Origin: Streptomyces otsuchiensis
Lineage (GTDB): Bacteria > Actinomycetota > Actinomycetes > Streptomycetales > Streptomycetaceae
NCBI RefSeq assembly: GCF_004305975.1
Contig: NZ_BHZI01000002.1
Span: 1 to 59,646, forward strand
Direction of reading: 5' to 3'
DNA length: 59,646 bases
Positions 26,500 through 34,929 of this stretch are shown here, piece by piece (position 1 is the first letter of the stretch; every line of letters starts with the position of its first letter). The notes beneath the pieces are model-generated. The model worked only from the letters and a program-made list of their open reading frames with translations, did no database searches and was not told where the DNA came from. The position numbers were made by a program, and so were the translations under genes.

Positions 26500-27938
26500 C
26501 CCTTCTCACCCGTCAGAGCGCGGCTGGCGCGGGTCGCGCCGAGCGGCCGTCCCGCTGCATGACCGGCGCGCAGCAGCTCCGCGGTTCGCAGCAGCTTTCC
26601 GTTGTCGGTGCGCGGCAGCGATGGAACGATGTGGACGCGGCGGGGGATCTTGAAGTTGCTCAGCCGCTCCCGCGCGAAGGCGAGCAGCTCCGTCACCGAC
26701 AGCCCGTCGGGAGCACCCACGTGCGCCTCAATGCCGTCGCCCTGGACGACGACCACCTCCCGGACAGCCGGGTGGGTGGCGAGGGCGTGCTCGACCTCCA
26801 GCAGGTCGACCTTCAGCCCGCCGACGGCGACGAGGGAGTCGGAGCGACCGGTGATCCGCAGAGCGCCGTCCGCGGCGTCGAACTCGGCGAGGTCACGCGA
26901 GTTGAGCCAGCCGTCGTGGTATCGGTCGGTCCCCTGCTCCTGAAGGTAAGGCGAGCGGTCGAGTCCGATCCGCAGTTCGCCCCCGTCCACCCGGGTCCGG
27001 ACCCCGGGGACGACCCTGCCGACCGCGGGGGGACCGAGCTCGCCTGCGAGGTCGGTCGCGATGATCCCGGTCTCGGTCGTGCCGTAGGCCTGCCCCACCC
27101 TGATCCCGTAGCGCTCCAGGAACCGCTGGTGGACTTGGGGTGGAAGTCCTTCGCCACCGCTGACGGCGAGCCGTAGGCGCGGGAGGGGCGGCGGGATGAC
27201 CACCCGGCTGAGCAGGTCGAAGTGAAAGGGAACGCCGAAGAGGACGTCGATGTTCTCCTCCACGAGCGTCCGCAGCAGGGCGTCGGGCTGGAGCCGGGAG
27301 GTGAAGACGACGGTGGCCCCGGTGTTCAGCGCGTGCAGGACTCCCCCGATGAGCCCGAAGGAGTGGATGGTCGAGTTGAGCAGCAGCACACGCTCACCCG
27401 GGCGGGGCATCCCTTCGAGCCGGGAGAACGCCTGCAGCTCGGCCCGCAGCGACCTCGAGGTACGGCCGATCACCTTGGGCCGGCCCGTGGAGCCGGAGCT
27501 GAACTGCACGAGGCAGTGGTCCGAGCGGGCGTTCCTGCCTCTGCGTCGCCACTCCACGTACACCTCGCACTCGTCCCGGAACTGCGCTGTGGCGGCGTCG
27601 TCGGTCACGTGCACGTAGTGGCGGGGCTCGCAGAGGTCCAGGATCCGCTGCACCTCACTCGTCTTGAGGCGGTGGTCCAGGAGCTGGACCTGCGCCCCGA
27701 GGGACCACAGGGCCATCAGGGACCAGATCCCGGTGAGGCTGGGCGGCAGCCGTAGCGCGACCGAGCTACCGTGCCCAATCCCCTGGGCGGCGAACATCCC
27801 GGCGCTCCGTTCCACGCGCTCGCGCAGTTCGGCCCAGGTGACGGTGGCTTCCGCGCGCGCCCAGACGGCGTCGCCCGGCTGCCCGGCCAGCAGGTGGTCT
27901 CCCCACCAGGGGGCCTCCGAATGCTGGGGAGTGGTCAC
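26496..27938 (-). CDS. AMP-dependent acid-CoA/ACP ligase
   Basis: A 480-residue ANL-superfamily adenylating enzyme. The phosphate loop is VQFSSGSTGRPKVIG (about residues 149-163), with YGTTETGIIATD near 285, the hinge-side Asp motif in NSRDLAEFDAADGALRITGRSDS near 350, and the catalytic Lys near the end in LPRTDNGKLLR. It is short for a CoA ligase, as in ligases that load an ACP. First gene of the leftward operon, next to the 3,4-AHBA genes, so 3-amino-4-hydroxybenzoate is a likely substrate; this is inference. Confidence 0.9.
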   Translation of the reverse strand: MTTPQHSEAPWWGDHLLAGQPGDAVWARAEATVTWAELRERVERSAGMFAAQGIGHGSSVALRLPPSLTGIWSLMALWSLGAQVQLLDHRLKTSEVQRILDLCEPRHYVHVTDDAATAQFRDECEVYVEWRRRGRNARSDHCLVQFSSGSTGRPKVIGRTSRSLRAELQAFSRLEGMPRPGERVLLLNSTIHSFGLIGGVLHALNTGATVVFTSRLQPDALLRTLVEENIDVLFGVPFHFDLLSRVVIPPPLPRLRLAVSGGEGLPPQVHQRFLERYGIRVGQAYGTTETGIIATDLAGELGPPAVGRVVPGVRTRVDGGELRIGLDRSPYLQEQGTDRYHDGWLNSRDLAEFDAADGALRITGRSDSLVAVGGLKVDLLEVEHALATHPAVREVVVVQGDGIEAHVGAPDGLSVTELLAFARERLSNFKIPRRVHIVPSLPRTDNGKLLRTAELLRAGHAAGRPLGATRASRALTGEKG

Positions 27939-27987
27939 TGGAGTTCCTCCAACGTTGGGTTGTCCCTCTCACGGGTCGGCTGAGCCG

Positions 27988-28018
27988 CCCGCGTCCGGCC
28001 GGTCAGGCCGGACGCGGG
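27988..28018. terminator. Strong hairpin between the AHBA genes and the polyketide operon
   Basis: CCCGCGTCCGGCC, loop GGTCA, GGCCGGACGCGGG: a perfect 13-bp stem that extends further with one mismatch. It lies 54 bp after the dehydroquinate-synthase-II-type gene and 50 bp before the AMP-ligase start, so it should end the AHBA message and separate the two leftward units. Confidence 0.75.
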
Positions 28019-28071
28019 TGGCTGTGCCCGGGTTCCACCGGGGTGTGCGGAACCGAGGCGGTCCGTGGGCG

Positions 28072-29223
28072 TCACTTCTCGACGCAGTACTCCTTGACCG
28101 GCCAGCCGACGTGACGCTTCTCGGTCGACACGTGGCCGAGCAGCTGGTCGCCGGCCTTGAGCTCGGTGACGTTGAGCACGGTCGCGCCGGGCCCGAGAAC
28201 GCGCACGTGCCAGTCGTCCTGCACGGTGAGGCTGACCTCGGTTCCGTCCTCGGCCACCGCCCTGATCGTCAGCATCGGCCGCGACTCGAGCTTGATCCGG
28301 CCCACCACGACGCGGCGGGTCCGGCCGTCGGCGCCCACCGCCAGGATCGGCGATCCTGCCTTGAGCTCACTGAGGTAGTTGGTCCGGTTGTCCAGACCCA
28401 CCGTGTAGGAGTGCAGCGCACCGGCGTTCACGCGGAATGGGCGCGTGGGCATGTAGGGCAGTGGATGGGTCTCGCTGACGCACAGGACGAAGCCGTGCGC
28501 GTAGGAGCCGACCAGGATCCCCTCGTCCTTCGCGAAGTGGCTGGCCGTGTCCACGCAGACGCGGTCACCGAGGCCGTTGTGCTCGATCGACTCGACCGTG
28601 AGCGTCGTCAGCTCCAGCTTCGGCGTCTGCGTGCGCAGCAACTCGGCGAAGGCGAAAACCTCGTTGGCGTCCTGGGGTGCGAAGAGCACCCCTTCAGAGC
28701 CCTTCTCCAGCACGTCGAGGATGATTCCCGCCTCCTCGAGGTCCCCGGCCCAGCAGACCAGCTGACCGGGTGTCTTGTCGGCCGCCGCGATGACGATCTC
28801 CAGTGGGATCTTGGTGGGGTCGCGGAACTGGACCACGGTGTGGGAGAGCTCGATGGCCGAGGCGCAGGCCAGCTTGAGCGTGGGGTCGTCGACCACTTCG
28901 ACAAAGGAGGCCGGTTCGTGCCCGGTTCCGGCACTGGTCAACCGCAGGCGGTCCAGGTCGTCCGAGGACTCCAGCCGGGTCAGCCACAGGTCGTGTGCGC
29001 CCTTCTCCGTCTGCGCCGTGGACTCGGGTGTGGAACCGGCTGGTGCGGCAGGCGGTCCCCCGGCCGGAGGCAGCACCACGCGCCTGACTGTGGGCGGCAG
29101 CGTGGCCAGCTGGGCCTCGTCCTCCGCGACGACTCCCTCCAGCTTCACGTGCAACGCGGCCTCGATGACCGCGTCCCGCTGCCCGCTGGGAACTCCTCGC
29201 AGATCAATCCATCCGAACTTCAC
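28072..29223 (-). CDS. 3-dehydroquinate synthase II family protein, GriH-like (3-amino-4-hydroxybenzoate synthase)
   Basis: A 383-residue protein of the archaeal AroB'/GriH family: it opens KFGWIDLRG and contains GVLFAPQDANEVFAFAELL (about 175-193), RVCVDTASHFAKDEGILVGSYAHGF (about 220-245) and RPFRVNAGALHSYT (about 264-277). In grixazone synthesis GriH turns the C7 product of GriI into 3-amino-4-hydroxybenzoate. Actinobacteria make shikimate with ordinary AroB, so this family here signals 3,4-AHBA formation rather than primary metabolism. GTG start overlaps the aldolase stop (GTGA). Acts together with the aldolase at 29220. Confidence 0.92.
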   Translation of the reverse strand: MKFGWIDLRGVPSGQRDAVIEAALHVKLEGVVAEDEAQLATLPPTVRRVVLPPAGGPPAAPAGSTPESTAQTEKGAHDLWLTRLESSDDLDRLRLTSAGTGHEPASFVEVVDDPTLKLACASAIELSHTVVQFRDPTKIPLEIVIAAADKTPGQLVCWAGDLEEAGIILDVLEKGSEGVLFAPQDANEVFAFAELLRTQTPKLELTTLTVESIEHNGLGDRVCVDTASHFAKDEGILVGSYAHGFVLCVSETHPLPYMPTRPFRVNAGALHSYTVGLDNRTNYLSELKAGSPILAVGADGRTRRVVVGRIKLESRPMLTIRAVAEDGTEVSLTVQDDWHVRVLGPGATVLNVTELKAGDQLLGHVSTEKRHVGWPVKEYCVEK

Positions 29224-30053
29224 CGGGAACCTGCCAATACTCGTGATGACGAAAGGGACGACAATTCCGATTGCTCCTGACCGCTGTCAGGGGTGGGGGG
29301 ATGCACCAGCGTGGCCAGCTCCCGCACGACGTCTCGAGGGCTGGGATGTCCGAAGACCCGCCGCCCGACCGCGAGTCCGCTGCAGCCGGCGGCGAGCGCC
29401 GAGCGGGTGTACGTCGCGAGGTCTCCCTCTCCTGAGGGACCGCCTGCCACCAGGACAGGGATCGGGCTGCTGGACACCACGTCGGCCATGGCATCGAACG
29501 GTGCGGACCAGGTCGTCTTGACCAGGTCGGCGCCGAGGTCAGCCGCGATGTTGACCACGTGGGCCAGCAACGCCGGGTCGTGCGGATCACGCACACGGGG
29601 GCCGCGTGGGTAGACCATCGCCAGCAGCGGAAGGCCCCAGCGGTCGCAGGCGCCGGCCACTGCCCCGAAGTCCGCCAGTTGGGCGGCCTCGGTGTCCGAA
29701 CCGACGTTGACGTGGACGCTCACCGCGTCGGCGCCCAGAAGCAGGGCGTCCTCCACCGAGGCGACGAGCACCTTGGCGTCGACATCCTGGGCGTGTGCGG
29801 TGCTCCCGCTCAGGTGAACGACGAGAGCGGTTCCCCGCAGGGTGCGGGGGTCCAGACCGCGCGCCCGGCCCTTGTGGAGGACCACGGCGTCGGCTCCGCC
29901 TTCGGACACCTGCTGGACCACCTCGTGGAAGCGGCCCTCGCAGGCGATCGGTCCGTCGGCCAGTGAATGGTCGAGCGGAACGAAAAGGAAACGGCCGTCC
30001 GGTGGACCGAGCCTACTGATTCTGAGGCTCTTTCCTGGAGACCAGCGTGACAT
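29220..30053 (-). CDS. Class I aldolase, GriI-like (2-amino-4,5-dihydroxy-6-oxo-7-phosphooxyheptanoate synthase type)
   Basis: A 277-residue DeoC/LacD-type aldolase. The N-terminus GRFLFVPLDHSLADGPI (about 16-32) and the Schiff-base Lys in DLGADLVKTTWSAPFDAM (about 185) match archaeal AroA' and GriI, which joins aspartate semialdehyde to a C3 phosphate. Start: ATG at 30053 (or GTG at 30056) has GAGGAG 9-12 nt upstream; the long frame to 30281 is not needed. First gene of a two-gene leftward unit with the GriH-like gene. Divergent from the FAD monooxygenase across about 250 bp, where no operator was recognised. Confidence 0.92.
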   Translation of the reverse strand: MSRWSPGKSLRISRLGPPDGRFLFVPLDHSLADGPIACEGRFHEVVQQVSEGGADAVVLHKGRARGLDPRTLRGTALVVHLSGSTAHAQDVDAKVLVASVEDALLLGADAVSVHVNVGSDTEAAQLADFGAVAGACDRWGLPLLAMVYPRGPRVRDPHDPALLAHVVNIAADLGADLVKTTWSAPFDAMADVVSSSPIPVLVAGGPSGEGDLATYTRSALAAGCSGLAVGRRVFGHPSPRDVVRELATLVHPPTPDSGQEQSELSSLSSSRVLAGSR

Positions 30054-30300
30054 CACCAACCTCATCTCCTCGACGTTGGCCTCTACGATCCCGGCGGTTC
30101 GGCTTATCGCCAACGCCCTTTCCCCCTGCTCGAACTCACCTGCTCTTCCCGCGCACCGCCAGGCGGCACCCGGGGGCGCCGTTCGGTCAGGTCGGTCGGG
30201 TCTGGGGCGCTTACCGGGCGCGCCGGAGAATGCTGGGAGTCGAGGCGGGCGATTCGCACACGGCGACCTCGCACGAGTCACCAGCTCTCAGGAGGAACAG

Positions 30301-31509
30301 ATGCCTGACGGACCATCCGACCCCGCGGTGTGCGTGGTGGGCGCGGGCCCCGCCGGGCTGCTTCTCGCGCTGCTCCTCGGCCGCCTGGGGCACCGGACCA
30401 CCGTCCTGGAGCGCGCTGATCGCATCGATCTCGTCCACCGGGCCGGCGCGCCAGTCCTCCAGCCCGTCTCACTCGGCATCCTCCGGGAACTGGGCCTGCT
30501 GGAGGAGGTGCGGCGCGGCGCGGGCGAGATCCGCAGGGGCGAGGTGCGGGTGAGCGGGCGTCACGTGGCGGGGTACGACTACGCCGAGCTGCCGGAAGCG
30601 CCGGTCCCGTTCGCCCTCACTGTTCCGGTAGGCGCACTCCGTGCCGCTCTGCTGAAGGCACTGGAACCCGTTCCGCAGGTGGACGTCATGCTGAGTACGT
30701 CGGTTGAGGCGCTGGACGGGAACGCGGGTGGACGGCGTGCGATCCGAGTGCGCGGGCCGCAAGGCTCCTCGACTCTGGAGCCGGGGTACGTGGTCGGTTG
30801 CGACGGAGCCCTATCCACGGTCCGCGAGCTGGCCGGCATCCCCACCGAGGTGTTCGCCTACGACAAGGGGCATCTGGACCTGGTGGTCCCCGCCCCGTCC
30901 GGCTGGGCCTCCCGAATCACCATGCACTTCCGGGACGACGAATATCTGCTGTCCATGCCGTATCCCGGCGACCGCGTGATCGTGGTGTGGATCACCGCCG
31001 AGCACCGGGTGAGGACCGCACTGGACGCGAGGCTCGCGCAGTTCGCGGCGGAGGTGACACGCTCGGCGCCCGAACTCGCCCCGCTCTTCCCGGCTGCCGT
31101 TGCTCGGTCGGCGTGGAGCGATGTCCCGCACCGCAACGTGGGCCACCACATGGTGCGCCCCGATCGCTGGACGGACGGCAACGTAGTGCTGCTCGGCGAC
31201 AGTGCCCACGCCATGCACGCCCTCGGTGGCCAAGGATTGAACACCTCGCTTCAGGACGCGGTGCTGATCTCCGACGGTATCCACCGGGCGCTGAACGGTG
31301 GATCGACAGCGGTGCTGCGGGAGCACCTCGCCCACCGGGTGCCCTTCATTGAAGGGCTGCAGAGCGGTCAGCGTGACACTCTCGCCGCGCTGCGGTCGCC
31401 GCGGGCCGACGCCGGGGCGATGCCCCTCCCCGACCTTCTGTCACTGGCACTCGGCCAGCCCGAGTTCCGGGGACTGTGGTCGGGGCAGCGGGCGGGGTCC
31501 CCGCGATGA
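30301..31509 (+). CDS. FAD-dependent aromatic monooxygenase (4-hydroxybenzoate hydroxylase-like)
   Basis: A 402-residue class A flavoprotein monooxygenase. FAD-binding GAGPAG near residue 13 in VCVVGAGPAGLLLALLLGRL, the DG motif in VVGCDGALSTVREL near 166, and GDSAHAMHALGGQGLNTSLQD near 302 are in the right order and spacing. The sequence around RAGAPVLQPVSLGILRELGL is like 4-hydroxybenzoate 3-hydroxylase. In manumycin-type clusters a related enzyme (AsuE1) hydroxylates the 3,4-AHBA-derived ring, which fits its place beside the AHBA genes. Strong ribosome site AGGAGG. Overlaps the next gene as ATGA. Confidence 0.92.
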   Translation: MPDGPSDPAVCVVGAGPAGLLLALLLGRLGHRTTVLERADRIDLVHRAGAPVLQPVSLGILRELGLLEEVRRGAGEIRRGEVRVSGRHVAGYDYAELPEAPVPFALTVPVGALRAALLKALEPVPQVDVMLSTSVEALDGNAGGRRAIRVRGPQGSSTLEPGYVVGCDGALSTVRELAGIPTEVFAYDKGHLDLVVPAPSGWASRITMHFRDDEYLLSMPYPGDRVIVVWITAEHRVRTALDARLAQFAAEVTRSAPELAPLFPAAVARSAWSDVPHRNVGHHMVRPDRWTDGNVVLLGDSAHAMHALGGQGLNTSLQDAVLISDGIHRALNGGSTAVLREHLAHRVPFIEGLQSGQRDTLAALRSPRADAGAMPLPDLLSLALGQPEFRGLWSGQRAGSPR

Positions 31510-32384
31510 CGTCGCGGATCCCGGCTGTCTCCGTGGCGAAGGACAAGGGATGGCAAGTCCCAACCGATGCGTACCTGCGGCGGCTGGAGTACGACGGTGT
31601 GGTGGAGCCTGGTGCCGACTGTCTGCGTGCCCTCAGCGAGGCACATCTGCGGGCGGTGCCGTACGAGATGCTCGACGCCCTGGACGGCAGGGCACCCTCG
31701 CTGGACCTCCCGGCCGTCTTCGCCAAGCTGGTCGACCGGCGCGGCGGCGGCACGTGCCTGGAGTCCACCCCTCTCTTCGGCCACTTCCTGCGGCAGTGCG
31801 GGTTCTCGTTGAAGCTGGTCGCCGCCCAGGCGTGGCGGGTCGCCGGCACGTGGGCACCGCGCTGGGACCACCTTCTCCTCGTCGTGGAGGCGGAAGGCGC
31901 CGAGTGGCTGGTGGATGTCAGTTTCCTGATGCTGACCGTCCTGCGGCCGCTGCGGATCGACTCAAGACCGCAGGAGCACGCCGGGTGGACGTACCGGGTG
32001 GCCCGGGTCGACGGTCACCGCGTCGTCCTGCGCCGAACGCCAGACGGTGACTGGGCGCCGGTGTACCGGTTCGCGGACCGGTCGCTGCGGTTGGACGACT
32101 ACACCTGGATTGTCGGCCACCACATGGCCGACGACGACTCCCCGCTCACCGGGAGCCTGCTCTGTTCGCGCGGAGTCGAAGGCGGAAAGCTCATCCTCAT
32201 GCGGGACAACTTCGTACGGGCGGAACACGGCCGGGAATACGTGGAGTTCCTGTCGAACACCACGGAGGCCGAAAAGGCGCTGGGCGAAATCCTGCGGGGA
32301 CACGAACACCTCACGGAAACGGCGCTGCGGTCCTGGGAGCGGACCCGAAGGAGTCGTCGTCGCGTGTTGCCGGGAATCGGTTGA
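31506..32384 (+). CDS. Arylamine N-acetyltransferase family amide synthase
   Basis: A 292-residue NAT-fold enzyme. The catalytic triad is Cys84 in RGGGTCLES, His122 in RWDHLLLVV and Asp137 in WLVDVSF; the spacings of 38 and 15 residues equal those of the classical enzymes (Cys69-His107-Asp122). Members in natural product clusters form amides: RifF closes the ansamycin ring, and AsuC2 is proposed to join the upper chain to the amino group of the 3,4-AHBA unit in asukamycin. Beside AHBA genes, N-acylation of an aromatic amine by a polyketide chain is the likely job. Coupled to the monooxygenase gene by a 4-bp overlap. Confidence 0.93.
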   Translation: MTSRIPAVSVAKDKGWQVPTDAYLRRLEYDGVVEPGADCLRALSEAHLRAVPYEMLDALDGRAPSLDLPAVFAKLVDRRGGGTCLESTPLFGHFLRQCGFSLKLVAAQAWRVAGTWAPRWDHLLLVVEAEGAEWLVDVSFLMLTVLRPLRIDSRPQEHAGWTYRVARVDGHRVVLRRTPDGDWAPVYRFADRSLRLDDYTWIVGHHMADDDSPLTGSLLCSRGVEGGKLILMRDNFVRAEHGREYVEFLSNTTEAEKALGEILRGHEHLTETALRSWERTRRSRRRVLPGIG

Positions 32385-32413
32385 ACCGCTCAGGAGAACG
32401 GACGGACAGTGTG

Positions 32414-33481
32414 ATGAGAAACGACTCGGAGAAACCCGAGACGCTTCACGGGGTGGGAATTCGCACCGTGGGTGCCTATCTTCCCGAGAGAGAGGTCAAG
32501 AACACCGACCTGGAGGATGTCCTGCTCACGCGGGACGACTGGATCAGGGAGAACATCGGAGTTGAGGTGCGTCGCATGGCCGCCGAGGACGAGTGGACCT
32601 CCGATCTGGGGGCGCACGCCCTGCGGGACGCCTGCGCCCGGGCAGGGATAGACCCCGCCGAGGTTGACCTTGTCGTCTGCGGCACCTATACCCCTGACAA
32701 CATGGCACCTCCGACCGCGATGCTGATCATCGAAAAGGCCGGTGCCACCGGCGCGACCGGTTTCGACGTCAACAGCGGTGCCTGTCCCGGAGGTGTCTTC
32801 GCCTTGGACGTGGGCGCGCGATACATCGCCTCCGGAGCGTACCGGCGGGTCGCTGTGGTGATGGCCGACGTCAGCACGAGGACACTGGACTGGAAGGATG
32901 TCGGCCCCGCGGTCATCTTCGGGGATGGGGCGGCGTGCTACTTGCTGGAGAGGTGCGCGCCCGGTACCGGCATCGGCACGACACTGCTGCGCAGCGACCC
33001 ATCCGGGTATCGCACGGTGTGGGTTCCGCGGCAGAAGCGGAAACGCCGCGACGGCACCCCGCGCACCAGTGGCTTCGGCGACAACTTCGCGCAGCTCGAC
33101 GGGGCGGCCGTCCGCTCCTTCGCGGTGGGGCGGGTACCGGACTTCGTGCGGGAGTTGCTGGCCGCAGCCGGCCACAGCACCTCGGACATCGATCTCTTCG
33201 CGCTTCACCAGGCCAACCTGCACATCGTGCACGGGATCCTGGAGGAACTGGGCGTGCCACGCGATCGCACGGTGACCAACGTCGAGCGGTACGGGAACAC
33301 CTCGGGCGCCAGCGTACCGCTGGTTCTCAGGGAGGCGCTGGATCTCGGTCGGCTCTCCCCGGGCGACCTGGTGGTGCTCGCAGCGTTCGGTTCGGGGCTG
33401 AGCATGGGGGCAACCGTAGTGCGCTGGTGCGGGCCCGAGGACTTCGCCGCCACGGCCGGTACGGCAGGAGGAGTTCGGTGA
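32414..33481 (+). CDS. 3-oxoacyl-ACP synthase III (first of two)
   Basis: A 355-residue KAS III with Cys124 (NSGACPGGVF), His265 (FALHQANLH) and Asn295 (ERYGNTSGAS), i.e. a full condensing triad. KAS III enzymes start a chain by joining an acyl-CoA to malonyl-ACP. An insertion after residue 200 (RQKRKRRDG) is unusual and basic. Start: ATG at 32414 is used; TTG at 32381, which would overlap the NAT stop, is possible, and AGGAG at 32392 serves the nearer start. Followed by a second, different KAS III with a GTGA overlap. Confidence 0.93.
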   Translation: MRNDSEKPETLHGVGIRTVGAYLPEREVKNTDLEDVLLTRDDWIRENIGVEVRRMAAEDEWTSDLGAHALRDACARAGIDPAEVDLVVCGTYTPDNMAPPTAMLIIEKAGATGATGFDVNSGACPGGVFALDVGARYIASGAYRRVAVVMADVSTRTLDWKDVGPAVIFGDGAACYLLERCAPGTGIGTTLLRSDPSGYRTVWVPRQKRKRRDGTPRTSGFGDNFAQLDGAAVRSFAVGRVPDFVRELLAAAGHSTSDIDLFALHQANLHIVHGILEELGVPRDRTVTNVERYGNTSGASVPLVLREALDLGRLSPGDLVVLAAFGSGLSMGATVVRWCGPEDFAATAGTAGGVR

Positions 33482-34536
33482 GCGCCGTTGGCCGGCGAGC
33501 ACCGCTCGCGGGGGCCCCGACCGCCTTGCTGGGTGTCGGCAGCTACGTCCCGTCGCGACGGATCACCAACGAGATGATCTGCGAGAGACTCGACAGCTCG
33601 GACGAGTGGATCCGGAACCGCTCGGGCATCCGCACCCGATACTGGGCGGCCGAGGAGGAGACCGTCGAGGTGATGGCGGTCGGCGCGGCGGGGCAGGCGT
33701 TGCGGCACGCGGCCCTCTCCCCTGAGCGGATCGACTGCGTGATCGTCTCTACCGTCTCGCACCTCCGGCAGTTCCCCTCACTGGCGGTCGCCGTGGCCGA
33801 CCGGCTCGGTACGCGGGCCCCCGCCGCATTCGACCTGACTGCCGGATGTGCGGGGTTCTCCTACGGCCTCGCGATGGCGTCGGACCTCGTCACGGCTGGC
33901 AGCGCCGAGCACGTCCTTGTCATCGGCGTGGAGCGGCTGTCCGAGCAGCTCGATGTCGAGGACCGCGGCACGGCCTTCCTCTTCGGCGACGGTGCCGGCG
34001 CCGTGGTGGTGGGCCGCGCGGACGAGCCGGGCATCGGCCCCGTGGTGTGGGGTTCGGACGGCTCCCAGCGGCACACCATTCGGCAGACCGCGGCCTGGTC
34101 CTCGCTCCGCGAGGACCGCACTGCCCCGTGGCCGGTCATCGCCATGGAGGGGCGCGAAGTGTTCCGCTGGGCCGCCTACGAGATGGTCTCCGTCGCGGCA
34201 CGCGCCTTGGAGCGTGCGGGCGTAGAGCCGGAGGCACTGGCTGCCTTCGTCCCGCACCAGGCCAACCTTCGGATCACGGAAGAGCTGGTCAAGGGTCTCG
34301 CGCTCCCCGAGCACGTGCCCGTGGCCCGCACCATCACCGACTACGGCAACTCCTCCGCCGCGTCCATCCCCCTGGCGCTCCATCAGATCCTGAGTGCCGG
34401 AGAGGCCGAACCGGGCGGCCCGGCGCTGCTACTCGCGTTCGGCACCGGCCTGGTGTACGCGGGGCAGGTCGTCACTCTCCCCACCGCGCCGCCGGAACCG
34501 CCGCGACCGGCTGCCGCACCCACCGCACAACCATGA
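33478..34536 (+). CDS. 3-oxoacyl-ACP synthase III (second of two)
   Basis: A 352-residue KAS III starting at GTG 33478 with GGAGGAG just upstream. Triad: Cys124 (TAGCAGFSYG), His260 (VPHQANLRI), Asn291 (YGNSSAAS). It is closer to housekeeping FabH than its neighbour. Two adjacent active KAS III enzymes also occur in the asukamycin cluster (AsuC3/AsuC4), where they start the upper chain. A Pro/Ala-rich tail of about 20 residues follows the fold. It precedes an ACP gene by 32 bp. Confidence 0.93.
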   Translation: MSAVGRRAPLAGAPTALLGVGSYVPSRRITNEMICERLDSSDEWIRNRSGIRTRYWAAEEETVEVMAVGAAGQALRHAALSPERIDCVIVSTVSHLRQFPSLAVAVADRLGTRAPAAFDLTAGCAGFSYGLAMASDLVTAGSAEHVLVIGVERLSEQLDVEDRGTAFLFGDGAGAVVVGRADEPGIGPVVWGSDGSQRHTIRQTAAWSSLREDRTAPWPVIAMEGREVFRWAAYEMVSVAARALERAGVEPEALAAFVPHQANLRITEELVKGLALPEHVPVARTITDYGNSSAASIPLALHQILSAGEAEPGGPALLLAFGTGLVYAGQVVTLPTAPPEPPRPAAAPTAQP

Positions 34537-34568
34537 CCCACCCGTCACATCAACCAAGGAGCAGCCCC

Positions 34569-34820
34569 ATGAGCAGGGACGCCATTCTCGACACACTGCG
34601 CGAGATCCTCGACGAGGTCGCCGAGGTACCGGCCGACCGGGTCACTCTCGACGCCGGTTTCACCGACGATCTGGAGCTCGACTCGCTTGCCATCGTGTCG
34701 GTCTTCGTCCTGGTCCAGCGAAGGTTCGGTGTCGATGTCCCCAACGAGGACGCCGACACCCTGACTACCGTGCGGGCCGCCGTCGACTACCTGGAGCAGC
34801 GGGACGCGGCCGCCGTCTGA
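34569..34820 (+). CDS. Acyl carrier protein
   Basis: An 83-residue ACP with the phosphopantetheine Ser39 in DLELDSLAIVSVF and the usual four-helix length. Start ATG has AAGGAGC 6 nt upstream. Directly behind the two KAS III genes, it is probably the carrier on which the second acyl chain is started. The following 109 bp to the LeuA-type gene contain a GCACG / CGTGC hairpin with a 7-nt loop but no gene. Confidence 0.94.
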   Translation: MSRDAILDTLREILDEVAEVPADRVTLDAGFTDDLELDSLAIVSVFVLVQRRFGVDVPNEDADTLTTVRAAVDYLEQRDAAAV

Positions 34821-34929
34821 CCCGACGTGCGACCGCGGGCCGGCACGCACATGTCGTGCGGGCCGGCCCACCCCCGGGCGCGCCCCACCGAATCCACCGG
34901 CCCAACCACCCACTGGGAGGAGCAAGCTC

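Noticed and set aside
28072-30053. Reading the GriH/GriI-like pair as an archaeal-type shikimate route
   Set aside because: Actinobacteria use the standard AroG/AroB route, and the pair sits between polyketide genes. 3-Amino-4-hydroxybenzoate synthesis is the simpler reading.
34841-34860. GCACG/CGTGC hairpin before leuA as a leucine attenuator
   Set aside because: No leader peptide with leucine codons and no alternative stem was found.
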